Below, piece by piece: positions 23,911 through 33,564 of a stretch of 64,000 nucleotides of DNA; position 1 is the first letter of the stretch, and each line of letters opens with the position of its first letter. The stretch comes from Undibacterium hunanense. Its GTDB lineage: Bacteria; Pseudomonadota; Gammaproteobacteria; Burkholderiales; Burkholderiaceae_D. A program made the position numbers and the translations under genes. The notes under the pieces are model-generated. The model did no database searches, was not told the origin of the DNA, and saw only the letters and a program-made list of their open reading frames with translations. The stretch covers positions 33,263 to 97,262 of the forward strand of contig NZ_JACOGF010000018.1 of NCBI RefSeq assembly GCF_014284335.1, in the 5' to 3' direction.

Positions 23911-26061
23911 TTATTGCTTGTTATTAAATTTTTCAGCAATAATTTTTGGCGTAATGAATATCAGCAATTCTGTTTTATCGTTAGTACGCCCGGTTGTTTT
24001 GAACAAATTCCCGAACAAAGGGAGATCGCCAAAGAATGGTACTTTTGTAACACTATCACGTTCGTTCTGCTGGAATATACCACCAAGTACAACAGTGCCT
24101 CCGTTTTCCACCAAAACCATCGTTTTTACTTCTTTCTTGTCGATAGCGAAACCAGCTCTGGTTTCAATACCGACGCTATCTTTATGCACGTTGACATCCA
24201 GAATCACGTTGCCGTCCGGCGTGATTTGTGGCGTCACTTCCAGCCTCAGGCTGGCGGTACGGAACACAATCGCGGTTGCACCGCTGGATGTGGCGATCTG
24301 ATAAGGCAATTCTGTACCTTGCTCTATCGATGCCTTGAGTTGATCAGCTGTCACTACCCTTGGGCTGGAGATGATCTTGCCTTTGCCATCTGCTTCCAGC
24401 GCCGACAATTCCAGGTTCAGGAAACGGTTGGCAGCAGAAGAGAACAGGCTGACTGCCAAACTGCCAGGATTCAAACCATTGATACCGGTCGCAGGCAAAC
24501 TCACAAATTGCGAATTCGGGATGTAGCTGGAATCAGTTACCTTTGCCTGACCGGTCTGTTCACCAATACCCAGATAGTTACCAGTTACGGCAGCACGCTG
24601 ATCACCGGATAATTGATAGCCGACATCACCACCACGCAAGCCACGCAAATCGGTGAAGCCCAATTTCGCACCAAGGCTCTTGCTGAATTTATCATCCGCT
24701 TCAACAATTCTTGCTTCGATCAATACCTGCTTGGATGCGATATCCGTTTTCTGTATCAATTTACGGATTTCTTCCAGCTTGGATGAGATATCAGTCACAA
24801 ACAATTGATTCGTACGCGGCTCTATCACTGCGCTGCCACGTTTGGACAAAATGCGGTTAGTGCTCGCGCCATCTGAACCGAATACCAGCTTGAACGCTTC
24901 CGCCTTCTGGTAATTCAACTGGAAGGCTTCCGTCTTCAAAGGCTCCAGATCGGCAATTTGTGCTTTTTGTTCCAGCTCAAGTTTCTCTTTGGTCAGCAAT
25001 TCATCTTTTGGCGCAATCCAGATGACTGAACCATTTTTACGCATGTCCAGACCTTTGGACTGCATGATGATATCCAGCGCATGATCCCAAGGCACATCTT
25101 TCAGGCGCAGGGTGATCGTACCGTTGACGGTATCGCTGGCGATGATGTTGAGGCTACTGACTTCGGCAATAATCTGCAAAATTGCACGCACTTCAATATT
25201 CTGGAAGTTGAACGACAGTCGTTCACCGCGATAGCCCTGGGTACCCTGGGTCAGTTTATTCGGATCTTCCTTGATAGGTTTCACTTCCACCACAAACTGC
25301 GTGTCGCTTTGGTAGGCGCTGTGCTCCCACAGACCGGTAGGCTCAATCACCATGTGCACATTGTCGCCGTCGGCGGTAGTGGTAATTTTCTGTACTGGCG
25401 TACCGAAATCAGCGACATCAACACTTTTTCTCAGGACTTCCGGCAAACCGACTTTCAGGAAATCGACGATGATTTTCTGGCCTTGCTGACGAATATCAAC
25501 AGCAACCTGATTGAAAGGCAAATCAATAATGACACGACCTTCACCACCTACACCACGACGGAAATCAATATCGCGGACATTCTTTTTACCGCTAATCAAT
25601 GGATCAGGCGCAACTGGCAAACCTTGAGAATTGACTGCAGTTGCCACCCCACCAGAACCATCAATCGTGATGATCAGGGCATTGCCTTCAATGACAGTTG
25701 CATAATTCAAGGCTTTGTTCATATTGAACACCAGACGCGAACGGCCACTGGCTTCAATCAGGTTGATGGTGCGCAGGTCGGCGATATTGATGTCGAAAGC
25801 AGTCCGGCCCGTACCATTGGTGATATCAGCAAAATCCAGTGCGATCCTGGCTGGATTGGCAATCGAAAAGCCGACCGGTGCTTTCAGCAGGTTGCTTTTG
25901 AAACCAATTTTGACGATGACATTCGAACCTTGCTGGTTGGCCGTGACTGACTCGATAGAATTGATTTGCGCAAAAGCGGATTGGCACAATGCCAGCATTA
26001 CCAAAAAAATAAATCGCATCATCGTAGCGCCCCTTATACTTGTATTTATCAACGCATTCAT
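23911..26061 (-). CDS. pilQ: Type IV pilus secretin PilQ
   Basis: Outer-membrane secretin through which the type IV pilus passes. The 716-residue precursor has a signal peptide (about residues 14-31, ending SAFA-QI), two N-terminal AMIN domains that bind peptidoglycan (ANQQGSNVIVKIGF and the RRGVGGEGRVIIDL region), an STN/N0 domain (LSFNFQNIEVRAILQIIAEVS), N1-type domains (FVTDISSKLEEIRKLI) and the secretin core (VLIEARIVEADDKF; VPFFGDLPLFGNLFK; LLIFITPKI). ATG 26061 forms an ATGA overlap with pilP and has AGGAG 8 nt upstream. Confidence 0.97.
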   Translation of the reverse strand: MNALINTSIRGATMMRFIFLVMLALCQSAFAQINSIESVTANQQGSNVIVKIGFKSNLLKAPVGFSIANPARIALDFADITNGTGRTAFDINIADLRTINLIEASGRSRLVFNMNKALNYATVIEGNALIITIDGSGGVATAVNSQGLPVAPDPLISGKKNVRDIDFRRGVGGEGRVIIDLPFNQVAVDIRQQGQKIIVDFLKVGLPEVLRKSVDVADFGTPVQKITTTADGDNVHMVIEPTGLWEHSAYQSDTQFVVEVKPIKEDPNKLTQGTQGYRGERLSFNFQNIEVRAILQIIAEVSSLNIIASDTVNGTITLRLKDVPWDHALDIIMQSKGLDMRKNGSVIWIAPKDELLTKEKLELEQKAQIADLEPLKTEAFQLNYQKAEAFKLVFGSDGASTNRILSKRGSAVIEPRTNQLFVTDISSKLEEIRKLIQKTDIASKQVLIEARIVEADDKFSKSLGAKLGFTDLRGLRGGDVGYQLSGDQRAAVTGNYLGIGEQTGQAKVTDSSYIPNSQFVSLPATGINGLNPGSLAVSLFSSAANRFLNLELSALEADGKGKIISSPRVVTADQLKASIEQGTELPYQIATSSGATAIVFRTASLRLEVTPQITPDGNVILDVNVHKDSVGIETRAGFAIDKKEVKTMVLVENGGTVVLGGIFQQNERDSVTKVPFFGDLPLFGNLFKTTGRTNDKTELLIFITPKIIAEKFNNKQ

Positions 26062-26597
26062 TTCTTGGTCTCCTGCAACTCTAACTTAGCTTCGCGCTCC
26101 ACCCAGTCACCCGCAGCATCCTGAACAATTTCCTTGATGTTTATGGCATCGTCATCAATGCTCGTAATCTTGCCGAAATTCTGTCCCACATAACCACCTG
26201 CTTTAACTTGATAAACCGTTTTATCTGCCTGAATCAAGGCGTAGACGACCTTGTTTTTTTCTATGGTCCCGACCATTTTCAGGGAATCCATCGGAAAAGC
26301 TTCCAGCGCTTCACGCCGCCTTTCCATATCAGGCTTGAGGCCATTGCTGGACTCTGCTTTTAATCTTGCCAGCACAACCAGCAGCTTTGCCGGGTCAAAA
26401 GGGTCAATACTGGATTTCCCCTCATAAGAAAAAGGTACATACACTTTGGGCTCACTCAGTTTAGGTGTAACAACCTTGATTTCTTTTCTCTCAGCTTCCA
26501 TCCAGGCTCTGATCTCGGTCTCTTCGCTATCGCCGCAAGCAGACAATGAAGCCAGCATCACCAGCAAAAGCGGCAATCTATATACAGTTTTCATCAT
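26058..26597 (-). CDS. pilP: Type IV pilus assembly lipoprotein PilP
   Basis: Inner-membrane-anchored lipoprotein that links the PilMNO platform to PilQ. 179 residues with lipobox LSAC (Cys21), a disordered proline-rich linker, and the C-terminal HR-type beta domain (MVGTIEKNKVVYALIQADKTVYQVKAGGYVGQNFGKI). It overlaps pilO at its start (ATGA) and pilQ at its end, so the operon is translationally coupled. Confidence 0.95.
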   Translation of the reverse strand: MMKTVYRLPLLLVMLASLSACGDSEETEIRAWMEAERKEIKVVTPKLSEPKVYVPFSYEGKSSIDPFDPAKLLVVLARLKAESSNGLKPDMERRREALEAFPMDSLKMVGTIEKNKVVYALIQADKTVYQVKAGGYVGQNFGKITSIDDDAINIKEIVQDAAGDWVEREAKLELQETKK

Positions 26598-27244
26598 TTC
26601 TTAGGCCCCTTTTTCAGGTTTGCCTGCGTCATGACTTCATCCTTATTCAAATAGCGGAATGTTTTTGCGGTCACTTCCAGAGCCAGGCCACCGTCTTTGA
26701 GAGCGGTCATACCCAAATTGTTCAAGGTAACGATCCTTGGCAATTTGGCGATGTCCGCAACAAATTGCCCCAAGTCATGATAGCTTCCTGAAATTTTGAT
26801 CGCGATTGGCAGTTCGGCATAGTAATCCTTGACGAACACAGTACCAGGTGTGAACGATTCAAACTGCAAGCCACGGCCTGTTGCGGCCTGATTGATGTCA
26901 GCCAGCAAAGCCGCCATTTCAGCCTCGCTAGGCAATTGTTTTTCCATTGTCGCAACATACTGAAGTACCAGTTTTCGCTGATCTTTCAAGGCATCCAGAT
27001 TCACTGCCTGTGTCAGTTTTTGCTTGTAATCATTTTTCAACTTGACTTCTTCAGCCTTGCCGGCATCGATGGCTTCCATCTGACCATCCCATTGCAAGTA
27101 CCAGCCCAAACCCAACACTACGACAAGGACCGCAAATGCGGTCGCCAGTCTGGGCGCAATCGGCCACAGACCAGGATGAAGTCCATTTAAGTCTCGAAAT
27201 TGCGAGCCAAAAGACTCGCCCATTTCATTCAGGTTAATCGCCAT
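26594..27244 (-). CDS. pilO: Type IV pilus inner-membrane component PilO
   Basis: 216-residue bitopic protein that pairs with PilN in the alignment subcomplex. A single membrane helix lies near residues 33-50 (LATAFAVLVVVLGLGWYLQW), then a coiled-coil (AEEVKLKNDYKQKL...) and a ferredoxin-like periplasmic domain. Its position between pilN and pilP confirms the call. Confidence 0.95.
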   Translation of the reverse strand: MAINLNEMGESFGSQFRDLNGLHPGLWPIAPRLATAFAVLVVVLGLGWYLQWDGQMEAIDAGKAEEVKLKNDYKQKLTQAVNLDALKDQRKLVLQYVATMEKQLPSEAEMAALLADINQAATGRGLQFESFTPGTVFVKDYYAELPIAIKISGSYHDLGQFVADIAKLPRIVTLNNLGMTALKDGGLALEVTAKTFRYLNKDEVMTQANLKKGPKK

Positions 27245-27285
27245 TTACAATTTTCCGTAACATTGCTAAAAAGTACAATCAAAGC

Positions 27286-27900
27286 CTATTTGGCTTTAGT
27301 GCCGCTTTCGGCAGCTTGCGACGCAGCAGCTTCTTCACGCTCCCTTGGTCGCTTGATTCCTACATTAATTGTAAAATCAAACACTTTCTTGGCATCCCGT
27401 CCAGTCCCGATTCCTGTTGAGTGAATCCCAACCAACTCAGGCTTAAACATCCAGTCAGACCTGCCGCCCAGATCACGGATATATTCAGCCACCCGGTCTT
27501 GAGACTGTGCATAACCAGTCAGCAAGATGCGCTGACCATCCTGCTTCAGCGTCCGTAAATACACACCTTCTGGTGTGAACTTGACCAGCTCATCCATCAA
27601 GAAAACAGGTTGATTACGATCGCCCTGCAAATCCTCAACCGCTTGCTGACGCGCCTTCAAGGCATCGATTTCCTGACGCAAGGTCGCAATTTCTGCGATT
27701 TTCTCATCCAGCTTGAGGTTTTCTTTCTTGATGAATTCATTGCGCTCTGCCTGCGCAGTTTGCAGACGTCCAAAATAGGTACTCACGACAACGACGATCA
27801 GGCCACCGATGATGGCTGACAACAGCAACAAGGAATAAAAATCATTTTTAAGCTGTTTCCGCTTTTCTTCCCTGTGCGGCAGGAGATTAATCTTTATCAT
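27286..27900 (-). CDS. pilN: Type IV pilus inner-membrane component PilN
   Basis: 204-residue protein starting with the diagnostic MIKINLLPHREEKR tail, whose N-terminal INLLP sequence binds PilM. A membrane helix follows (about residues 25-44), then a coiled-coil (KIAEIATLRQEIDALKARQQ) and a periplasmic domain. Its start codon overlaps the pilM stop as ATGA; pilO follows after 41 bp. The C-terminus carries an unusual Arg/Glu/Ala-rich tail. Confidence 0.95.
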   Translation of the reverse strand: MIKINLLPHREEKRKQLKNDFYSLLLLSAIIGGLIVVVVSTYFGRLQTAQAERNEFIKKENLKLDEKIAEIATLRQEIDALKARQQAVEDLQGDRNQPVFLMDELVKFTPEGVYLRTLKQDGQRILLTGYAQSQDRVAEYIRDLGGRSDWMFKPELVGIHSTGIGTGRDAKKVFDFTINVGIKRPREREEAAASQAAESGTKAK

Positions 27901-28979
27901 CAGCCAAATCTCCGCAAGGCCAGACCGCAGGCAACCATATAGGCGGGCGCGTCACTACGCAGGGCTTTTTCATTCACACCGGAACCCAGTTCCATACCCT
28001 TGAACGGGCTGACAACGGCGGTAGAAATTTTTGTACGTTCTGCAATGATATCCACCAGGCCGGGGATAACGGCACAACCACCTGTCAGGAATATCTGATC
28101 TACCCTGGTGTAGGGTGTGGATGTAAAGAAGAATTGTATGGCGCGTGTCACTTCCAGTGCAGCGCTTTCCAGGAAGGGTTCCAGCAATTCCATTTCATAA
28201 CTGTCTGGCAGATCACCGTTTTTCTTTTTGACTTCAGCCTCTTCCAGCGACAAACCGTAATTGCGAACGATGTCCTGTGTCAGCTGGCTACCGCCAAATT
28301 GCTGTTCACGCTCATAAATGACATCGTCATTGAGCATGATAAAGATATAAGTACGCTTGGAACCGATCTGGAAAACGGCGTAAATCTGGTCCTTGCCTTC
28401 GTTCGACTGTTGCGATACCAGACGTGTAATTGCTGCCCGTGCTGCATAGGATTCAATATCCATGACTTTTGCCTGCATGGCAGCGGCTTGAATGACAGCA
28501 ACGCGATCCTCAATTTTTTCTTTTCTGGAAGCCGCCAACATGACTTCCACGTCATCCGAGGCATTCGCAGCCGGGCCCAGCACACAGAAATCCAGACTGA
28601 CTTCATCCATGGAAAACGGTATATATTGACTGGCTTCAGACTCTACCTGCACTTCCAGCGCCTGTTCTGACAAGGTGCCGGGCAATATGATTTTTTTAGT
28701 AATCACGGCGGAAGCCGGCATCGCCATGGCGACATTTTTTGCCGACGTACCACTCTTCTTCACGAGACGGCGTACCGCGTCCGTGACTTGTTCAATATTC
28801 TCGATGTTGCCATCCAGCACTGCACCTTTGGGCAGCGGTTCTGAGGCATAACGTTCCAGCCGATAACTCTTGTTGCTTCCTTCTGAAAGCTCAACAAGCT
28901 TGATATCGAGAGAACTGATATCCAAACCAACAAGTGGTGGATTTTTTCTGCCAAGCAATGAAGCCAGATCTAAAGCCAA
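27900..28979 (-). CDS. pilM: Type IV pilus biogenesis protein PilM
   Basis: Cytosolic actin-like ATPase that joins the pilus inner-membrane platform to the cytoplasmic side. 359 residues with the nucleotide-fold phosphate motif VGLDISSLDIKLVEL near the start and FLTGGCAVIPGLVDII near the end. The likely start is TTG 28979: GAGGGG lies 6 nt upstream and the protein would begin MALDLASLLGRK; no ATG fits. First gene of pilMNOPQ, divergent from the PBP1A gene across about 300 bp. Confidence 0.95.
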   Translation of the reverse strand: MALDLASLLGRKNPPLVGLDISSLDIKLVELSEGSNKSYRLERYASEPLPKGAVLDGNIENIEQVTDAVRRLVKKSGTSAKNVAMAMPASAVITKKIILPGTLSEQALEVQVESEASQYIPFSMDEVSLDFCVLGPAANASDDVEVMLAASRKEKIEDRVAVIQAAAMQAKVMDIESYAARAAITRLVSQQSNEGKDQIYAVFQIGSKRTYIFIMLNDDVIYEREQQFGGSQLTQDIVRNYGLSLEEAEVKKKNGDLPDSYEMELLEPFLESAALEVTRAIQFFFTSTPYTRVDQIFLTGGCAVIPGLVDIIAERTKISTAVVSPFKGMELGSGVNEKALRSDAPAYMVACGLALRRFG

Positions 28980-29248
28980 GAATATCCCCTCACGATTACT
29001 TCATCATTTCAATTTGCACAACACGAAAATGCGCAAATCATTCACTTTCCTGGAGTAAATTCTCTTTAAAAACCGCTATTTACGAGACAATTATCCAAGC
29101 TTACATGAAATCCTAGCAATAAGCCTGACATTGGTAAAGCAATTTCCACGCAGCACTACCCATATTCGTTGCCAAATATCCACGTAGTGGATGATTTTAT
29201 GAAAATTTGCTTTCAATTTGCATCCATCTCAGGCCGATAGAAGGCGGC

Positions 29249-29254
29249 TATAAT
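29249..29254 (+). promoter_or_regulatory. Consensus -10 box before the PBP1A gene
   Basis: Perfect TATAAT 30 bp before the chosen ATG gives a short leader of about 23 nt. A -35 box at the usual spacing is poor (ATCTCA). Confidence 0.55.
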
Positions 29255-29283
29255 GTGTGCTGCCTTATTTACAATTAGCTCAT

Positions 29284-31596
29284 ATGTCTGATCAGAAAAA
29301 AGAAACCGACAATAAACAAGTGCCGCCCAAACGCACGGCTGGCAAGCTATTTGCCCGCATTTTACTCGGGACTGGTGGTGTTTTACTAGGGTTGGCTGTT
29401 GCTGGCGTGTTAATTATTGGTTTTGCACTGACAGTGGCTTACCCCAATTTGCCGGAACTGGACTCAATCACCAGCTATCGCCCCAAAATGCCACTGCGGG
29501 TTTTTTCTGCAGACAATATGCTGATCGGCGAATTTGGCGAAGAAAGACGCAATGTCGTGCGTTTCAAGGATATTCCTGAAATCATGAAAAAAGCGGTGCT
29601 GGCGATTGAAGATGACCGCTTCTACGAGCATGGCGGGGTTGACTATATGGGCATTACCCGCGCCGCCCTGCACAACCTGACCGGCGGCGCCAAACAGGGT
29701 GCGTCCACCATCACCCAGCAAGTCGCACGGAATTTCTTCCTGTCCAGTGAACAAACCTTCAAGCGCAAGATTTATGAAATCTTGCTGGCCTGGAAAATCG
29801 AACAGAATCTCACCAAAGACCAGATTCTGGAAGTCTATATGAACCAGATCTACCTCGGCCAGCGCGCCTACGGCTTCTCTTCTGCCGCCCAGATTTACTT
29901 CGGCAAGGATTTAAAAGATGTCACCGTGGCAGAAGCAGCCATGCTGGCTGGCCTGCCCAAAGCCCCCTCTGCCTATAACCCGGTCGCCAACCCCAAGCGC
30001 GCGACTGTCCGACAGCAATACATTCTGCAAAGGATGCGCAACCTTGGCTACATCACCGAAGCACAGTACGAACAGGCAAAGAACGAAGAACTCAAAAGCA
30101 AAACGGACAGCAGCGAATTTGGCATCCATGCTGAATATGTAGCCGAAATGGCACGTCAATTAGTGTATGAACAATTTAAGGAAGAAACCTATACCCGCGG
30201 CCTGAATGTCTACACCACCATCACCAAGGCCGACCAGGACAGTGCCTACCTGGCGCTGCGGCGCGGCGTCATGGATTATGAAAAACGTCATGGCTATCGC
30301 GGTCCGGAAGCCATTATCACCATCCCTGAAGGCAAGGACGCTGCCGAAGAAGCCATAGAAAAAGAACTGGCCGAGCATACCGACAGCGACGACCTGCAAG
30401 TTGCCATGGTGCTGGAAGCAACACCCAAGCTGGTGCGCGCCGTACTGGCCACCGGCGAAGAGATACGCATAGAAGATACCGGCTTGAGTTTCGCCGCCAG
30501 CGGACTGTCCGCCAAAACTCCGGCGAACAAGCGCATACAGCGCGGTGCAGTGGTACGCGTCATGCTCGACGGCAAAGCCTGGAGCATCACCCAGATGCCT
30601 GAAGTACAGTCTGCCTTTGTTGCCGCCAATACCACAGACGGTGCCATACGCGCCCTGGTCGGTGGCTTTGATTACAACCTTAATAAATTCAATCACGTGA
30701 CCCAGGCCTGGCGTCAGCCCGGCTCCAGCTTCAAGCCCTTTATTTATTCTGCCTCGCTGGAAAAAGGTTTGTCGCCATCCACCATCATCAATGATGAACC
30801 GCTCAGCTTTGATGCTGGCCAGACCGGTGGCCAGGCGTGGGAACCCAAGAATTACGATGGTAAATACGAAGGGCCGATGACCATGCGCAAAGGCCTGACC
30901 AAATCCAAGAACATGATTTCCATCCGCATCCTGCACAGGATAGGTGCGAAATATGGTCAGGAATACACCAATCGCTTTGGTTTCCTGCCAGAAAAAAATC
31001 CCCCTTACCTGACGCTCGCCCTGGGTGCAGGTGCCGTTACCCCTTTGCAGATGGCAGGTGCGTATTCCGTATTCGCCAATGGCGGCTACAAGGTCAACCC
31101 TTACCTGATTTCAAAAATCACTGACACCAATGGCAAAATCCTGGTACAGACCAAGCCAGACCTGGCTGGCGATGACAATAACCGTGTCATTGATGAACGC
31201 AATGCCTTCCTGATGGACAGCATGTTGCGCGATGTCGTCAAAATGGGCACCGCCACCAAGGCTTTGATATTGAAACGTCCTGATATTGCCGGCAAGACCG
31301 GTACCACGAATGACTCTTTCGATGCCTGGTTTGCCGGTTATCAGGCCAAGGTCGTGGGCATTGCCTGGATCGGTTTTGACCAGCCGAGAAACCTGGGCAA
31401 CAAGGAAACCGGTGGCGGCCTGGCCCTGCCGATCTGGATAGGTTATATGCAGAAAATCCTGAAAGATTTCCCGATAGAAGAAAGACCCGTACCCAAGGGG
31501 ATTATTGCGGTAGACGGTGATTACTATTATGCAGAAAACCCACCGGGCGTTGGTGTTTCCACGCTGGCCGCTCCGGTGACTATCATCGAGGAATAG
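29284..31596 (+). CDS. mrcA: Penicillin-binding protein 1A (bifunctional glycosyltransferase/transpeptidase)
   Basis: Class A PBP of 770 residues that polymerises and cross-links peptidoglycan. One N-terminal membrane helix (about residues 28-52), a GT51 domain (EDDRFYEHGGVDYMGITRA, then QGASTITQQVARNFFL), an OB-like insert, and a transpeptidase domain with SxxK in PGSSFKPF, SxN in TKSKNMIS and KTGT in AGKTGTTND. ATG 29284 (MSDQKKE) suits the TATAAT promoter; a GTG at 29257 is in the transcription start zone. Also called ponA; it is divergent from pilM, as in many betaproteobacteria. Confidence 0.96.
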   Translation: MSDQKKETDNKQVPPKRTAGKLFARILLGTGGVLLGLAVAGVLIIGFALTVAYPNLPELDSITSYRPKMPLRVFSADNMLIGEFGEERRNVVRFKDIPEIMKKAVLAIEDDRFYEHGGVDYMGITRAALHNLTGGAKQGASTITQQVARNFFLSSEQTFKRKIYEILLAWKIEQNLTKDQILEVYMNQIYLGQRAYGFSSAAQIYFGKDLKDVTVAEAAMLAGLPKAPSAYNPVANPKRATVRQQYILQRMRNLGYITEAQYEQAKNEELKSKTDSSEFGIHAEYVAEMARQLVYEQFKEETYTRGLNVYTTITKADQDSAYLALRRGVMDYEKRHGYRGPEAIITIPEGKDAAEEAIEKELAEHTDSDDLQVAMVLEATPKLVRAVLATGEEIRIEDTGLSFAASGLSAKTPANKRIQRGAVVRVMLDGKAWSITQMPEVQSAFVAANTTDGAIRALVGGFDYNLNKFNHVTQAWRQPGSSFKPFIYSASLEKGLSPSTIINDEPLSFDAGQTGGQAWEPKNYDGKYEGPMTMRKGLTKSKNMISIRILHRIGAKYGQEYTNRFGFLPEKNPPYLTLALGAGAVTPLQMAGAYSVFANGGYKVNPYLISKITDTNGKILVQTKPDLAGDDNNRVIDERNAFLMDSMLRDVVKMGTATKALILKRPDIAGKTGTTNDSFDAWFAGYQAKVVGIAWIGFDQPRNLGNKETGGGLALPIWIGYMQKILKDFPIEERPVPKGIIAVDGDYYYAENPPGVGVSTLAAPVTIIEE

Positions 31597-31605
31597 CTAA
31601 TATCA

Positions 31606-31670
31606 TGTGGCAGTCCTGCAAAGGGACTGTCACAATAATTGGAACTCATTTCATCAACAGGGATGAGTTC
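31606..31670. terminator. Two adjacent hairpins between convergent mrcA and cyaY
   Basis: TGTGGCAGTCC/GGACTGTCACA (31606-31634, one mismatch) and GAACTCAT/ATGAGTTC (31642-31670). Neither has a long T-run, so they are weak intrinsic terminators at best, but the convergent position supports that role. Confidence 0.45.
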
Positions 31671-31686
31671 TAATAGTCTGTAACAG

Positions 31687-31995
31687 TCAACCCTGCTGTT
31701 TCGCCACAGCGGACAAGGTGGCAAACAGTTCCGAGCCATCGCGGGTGTTCAGCCAATGCTGTCCATTAAACTTGTAGTGGAAACCCCCACTGCGCGCAGC
31801 GACCCACATTTCCTGCATGGGTGCCTGGCTGTTGACGATGATTTTTGACCCGTTGTCGACAAACTCTATGGTCAGCACATTACCGCTGCGACTGCATTCG
31901 ACGTCATACTCATCGTTTTCAAAAGCCTGTTCAAACATTTCCTCGACTTGTCGCAAACAAGTATCTGCCAGCACCAGGAATTCGGATTCAGTCAT
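31687..31995 (-). CDS. cyaY: Iron-sulfur cluster assembly protein CyaY (bacterial frataxin)
   Basis: 102-residue frataxin homologue that binds iron and tunes cysteine desulfurase activity. The acidic first helix (VEEMFEQAFENDEYDVE), the central beta-strand GNVLTIEFVDNGSKIIVNSQAPMQEMWVAA and the aromatic GGFHYKFNGQHWLNTRDGSELFATL are typical. It is divergent from the small lipoprotein gene at 32057, a conserved pairing. Confidence 0.95.
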   Translation of the reverse strand: MTESEFLVLADTCLRQVEEMFEQAFENDEYDVECSRSGNVLTIEFVDNGSKIIVNSQAPMQEMWVAARSGGFHYKFNGQHWLNTRDGSELFATLSAVAKQQG

Positions 31996-32056
31996 GCTAC
32001 ACTCCAGCGTCTTTAAAAGTAAAACGCCATTCTATACGGTGTTACAGGATTGCAAG

Positions 32057-32173
32057 ATGCGCAAACTCATACCCTTATTCTTCGTAATGACTTTCGTCAC
32101 CGCCTGTGGTCAAAAAGGTCCTTTGGTCATGCCTGCCAAACCGGCACCGCAGCCCGCCCAAAGTCACTCCTGA
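32057..32173 (+). CDS. lptM: Small LptM/YifL-type lipoprotein
   Basis: A 38-residue lipoprotein precursor: a signal helix ending in the lipobox VTAC (Cys17), then GQKGPLVMPAKPAPQPA. The CGQKGPL sequence at the mature N-terminus is the hallmark of LptM, which assists oxidative maturation of the LptDE translocon. AGGA lies about 9 nt before ATG 32057. Normally lysA follows on the same strand; here the next gene is an acyltransferase on the opposite strand. Confidence 0.85.
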   Translation: MRKLIPLFFVMTFVTACGQKGPLVMPAKPAPQPAQSHS

Positions 32174-32195
32174 AAAACGAATTGCTCCGATCCGG

Positions 32196-32822
32196 TCAGC
32201 CGGCCTTGTCTTCATCCGGACGCAAGGCAACCGGGCTGGCAAACCCGGGGCGACATCCCTGTACGCCTTCAAACACGGCGCGTATGCTGGCCATGTCCTG
32301 TTCCCGGTTACCTGTCAGATCCAGGTAATCGACCAGCGCCACTTCCTTTTTTACAAAATCAAAGTAAGCACAGCCCAGCGGAACTTTGGCAGTCATGGCG
32401 ATATGATAAAAGCCACTGCGCCAGTAAGGTTTGAGACTGCGCGATCCTTCCGGCGCAATCGCCATCCAGTACCAGTCGGCTGCATGCATTTTCTCTGCCA
32501 ACCGGGCGATGGCACCGGTTGAGACACCCCGCTCTACCGGCTCGCCACCCAGATAACGTACAACACGGCCTATGCTTGCCCCGGTCAGGCCTTCAAATAA
32601 AGAAGATTTGGCAATGAAATGAAAAGGCATGCCTATCGCCAGTTTAGCCAGGATACCTATAGGAAAATCCCAGTTGGATGTATGTGGATACACCACTATC
32701 ACTCCACGTGGCCCTGGCAAGGGACGGTAACGTACGCGCCAGCCCAGCATACCCAGGAGTGCCAGGGCAAAACGCCGGGTCAGCCCTGGCAATTCGTTCT
32801 TTCGCAGTAAATAATCTGTCAT
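32196..32822 (-). CDS. 1-acyl-sn-glycerol-3-phosphate acyltransferase family protein
   Basis: A 208-residue PlsC-superfamily acyltransferase. The catalytic HX4D motif is HTSNWD (47-52) and the phosphate-binding EGSR is at about residues 125-128 (IAPEGSR). It lacks clear membrane helices beyond a short N-terminal hydrophobic segment. Substrate unknown; the family moves acyl chains to glycerolipids or similar acceptors. It is convergent with lptM, ending 22 bp from it. Confidence 0.88.
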   Translation of the reverse strand: MTDYLLRKNELPGLTRRFALALLGMLGWRVRYRPLPGPRGVIVVYPHTSNWDFPIGILAKLAIGMPFHFIAKSSLFEGLTGASIGRVVRYLGGEPVERGVSTGAIARLAEKMHAADWYWMAIAPEGSRSLKPYWRSGFYHIAMTAKVPLGCAYFDFVKKEVALVDYLDLTGNREQDMASIRAVFEGVQGCRPGFASPVALRPDEDKAG

Positions 32823-32936
32823 GTTTTACATAAACCAAACAGGGCCCTGCCCCAAATCCCCGCGATTATGCAGCGAAGAAATAGTCGATGTAAAACAAGT
32901 TCAATGTGCACCTGCAACACAGGCATTGTAGAAAAT

Positions 32937-33563
32937 TTAACTCCCCGTCACGACAACAGGGTCCCGCCCGAACCAGCGCCACCACAAACGCAGCATCAGC
33001 AAGGCGGCAACGATGAGACCAAACAAGACTGGTTGTGAAAAATCATGCTTGCCCGATTTCATCCAGAAATAATGCAGCACACCCAGCGGAGCAATCACAT
33101 AGATCAGCTTATGCAAGAGCTGCCAGCGCTTGCCGCCAAGGCGCTTGATCATGCCATTGGTACTGGTCAGCGCCAAAGGAATCAACAGAATAAAGGCGAT
33201 AAAACCCACCGTGATGAATGGCCGCTTGATGACATCCTTCCACATTTCCTCAACATCAAAGAAATGATCAAACCACAAAAATGTCGTGAAATGCAGCAAT
33301 GCATAAAAGAAAGCATACAGACCCAGCATGCGACGGCAGCGCAGCAACCACGGCATGTGCAGCAACTTGCGCAGTGGTGTCACCGCCAGCGTAAAGCAAA
33401 GGAAATACAAGGTCCAGTCACCCGTATTGCGGGTAATGAACTCCACCGGATTTGCCCCCAGCTTATCCAGAAACGCAAAACTCACCAAACGCACAAAAGG
33501 CAACAAGGCCAGGATGAACAGAGTGGCCTTGACATAGCTGACCTGCTTATTTGCGAGCAACAT
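32937..33563 (-). CDS. msrQ: Protein-methionine-sulfoxide reductase haem-binding subunit MsrQ
   Basis: Inner-membrane b-type haem protein (208 residues, six predicted helices) that feeds quinol electrons to MsrP. Conserved His residues sit in helices, for example FFYALLHFTTFLWFDH, WQLLHKLIYVIAPLGVLHYFWM. It follows msrP with one nucleotide between, forming the MsrPQ repair system for oxidised periplasmic proteins. Confidence 0.95.
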   Translation of the reverse strand: MLLANKQVSYVKATLFILALLPFVRLVSFAFLDKLGANPVEFITRNTGDWTLYFLCFTLAVTPLRKLLHMPWLLRCRRMLGLYAFFYALLHFTTFLWFDHFFDVEEMWKDVIKRPFITVGFIAFILLIPLALTSTNGMIKRLGGKRWQLLHKLIYVIAPLGVLHYFWMKSGKHDFSQPVLFGLIVAALLMLRLWWRWFGRDPVVVTGS

Positions 33564-33564
33564 A

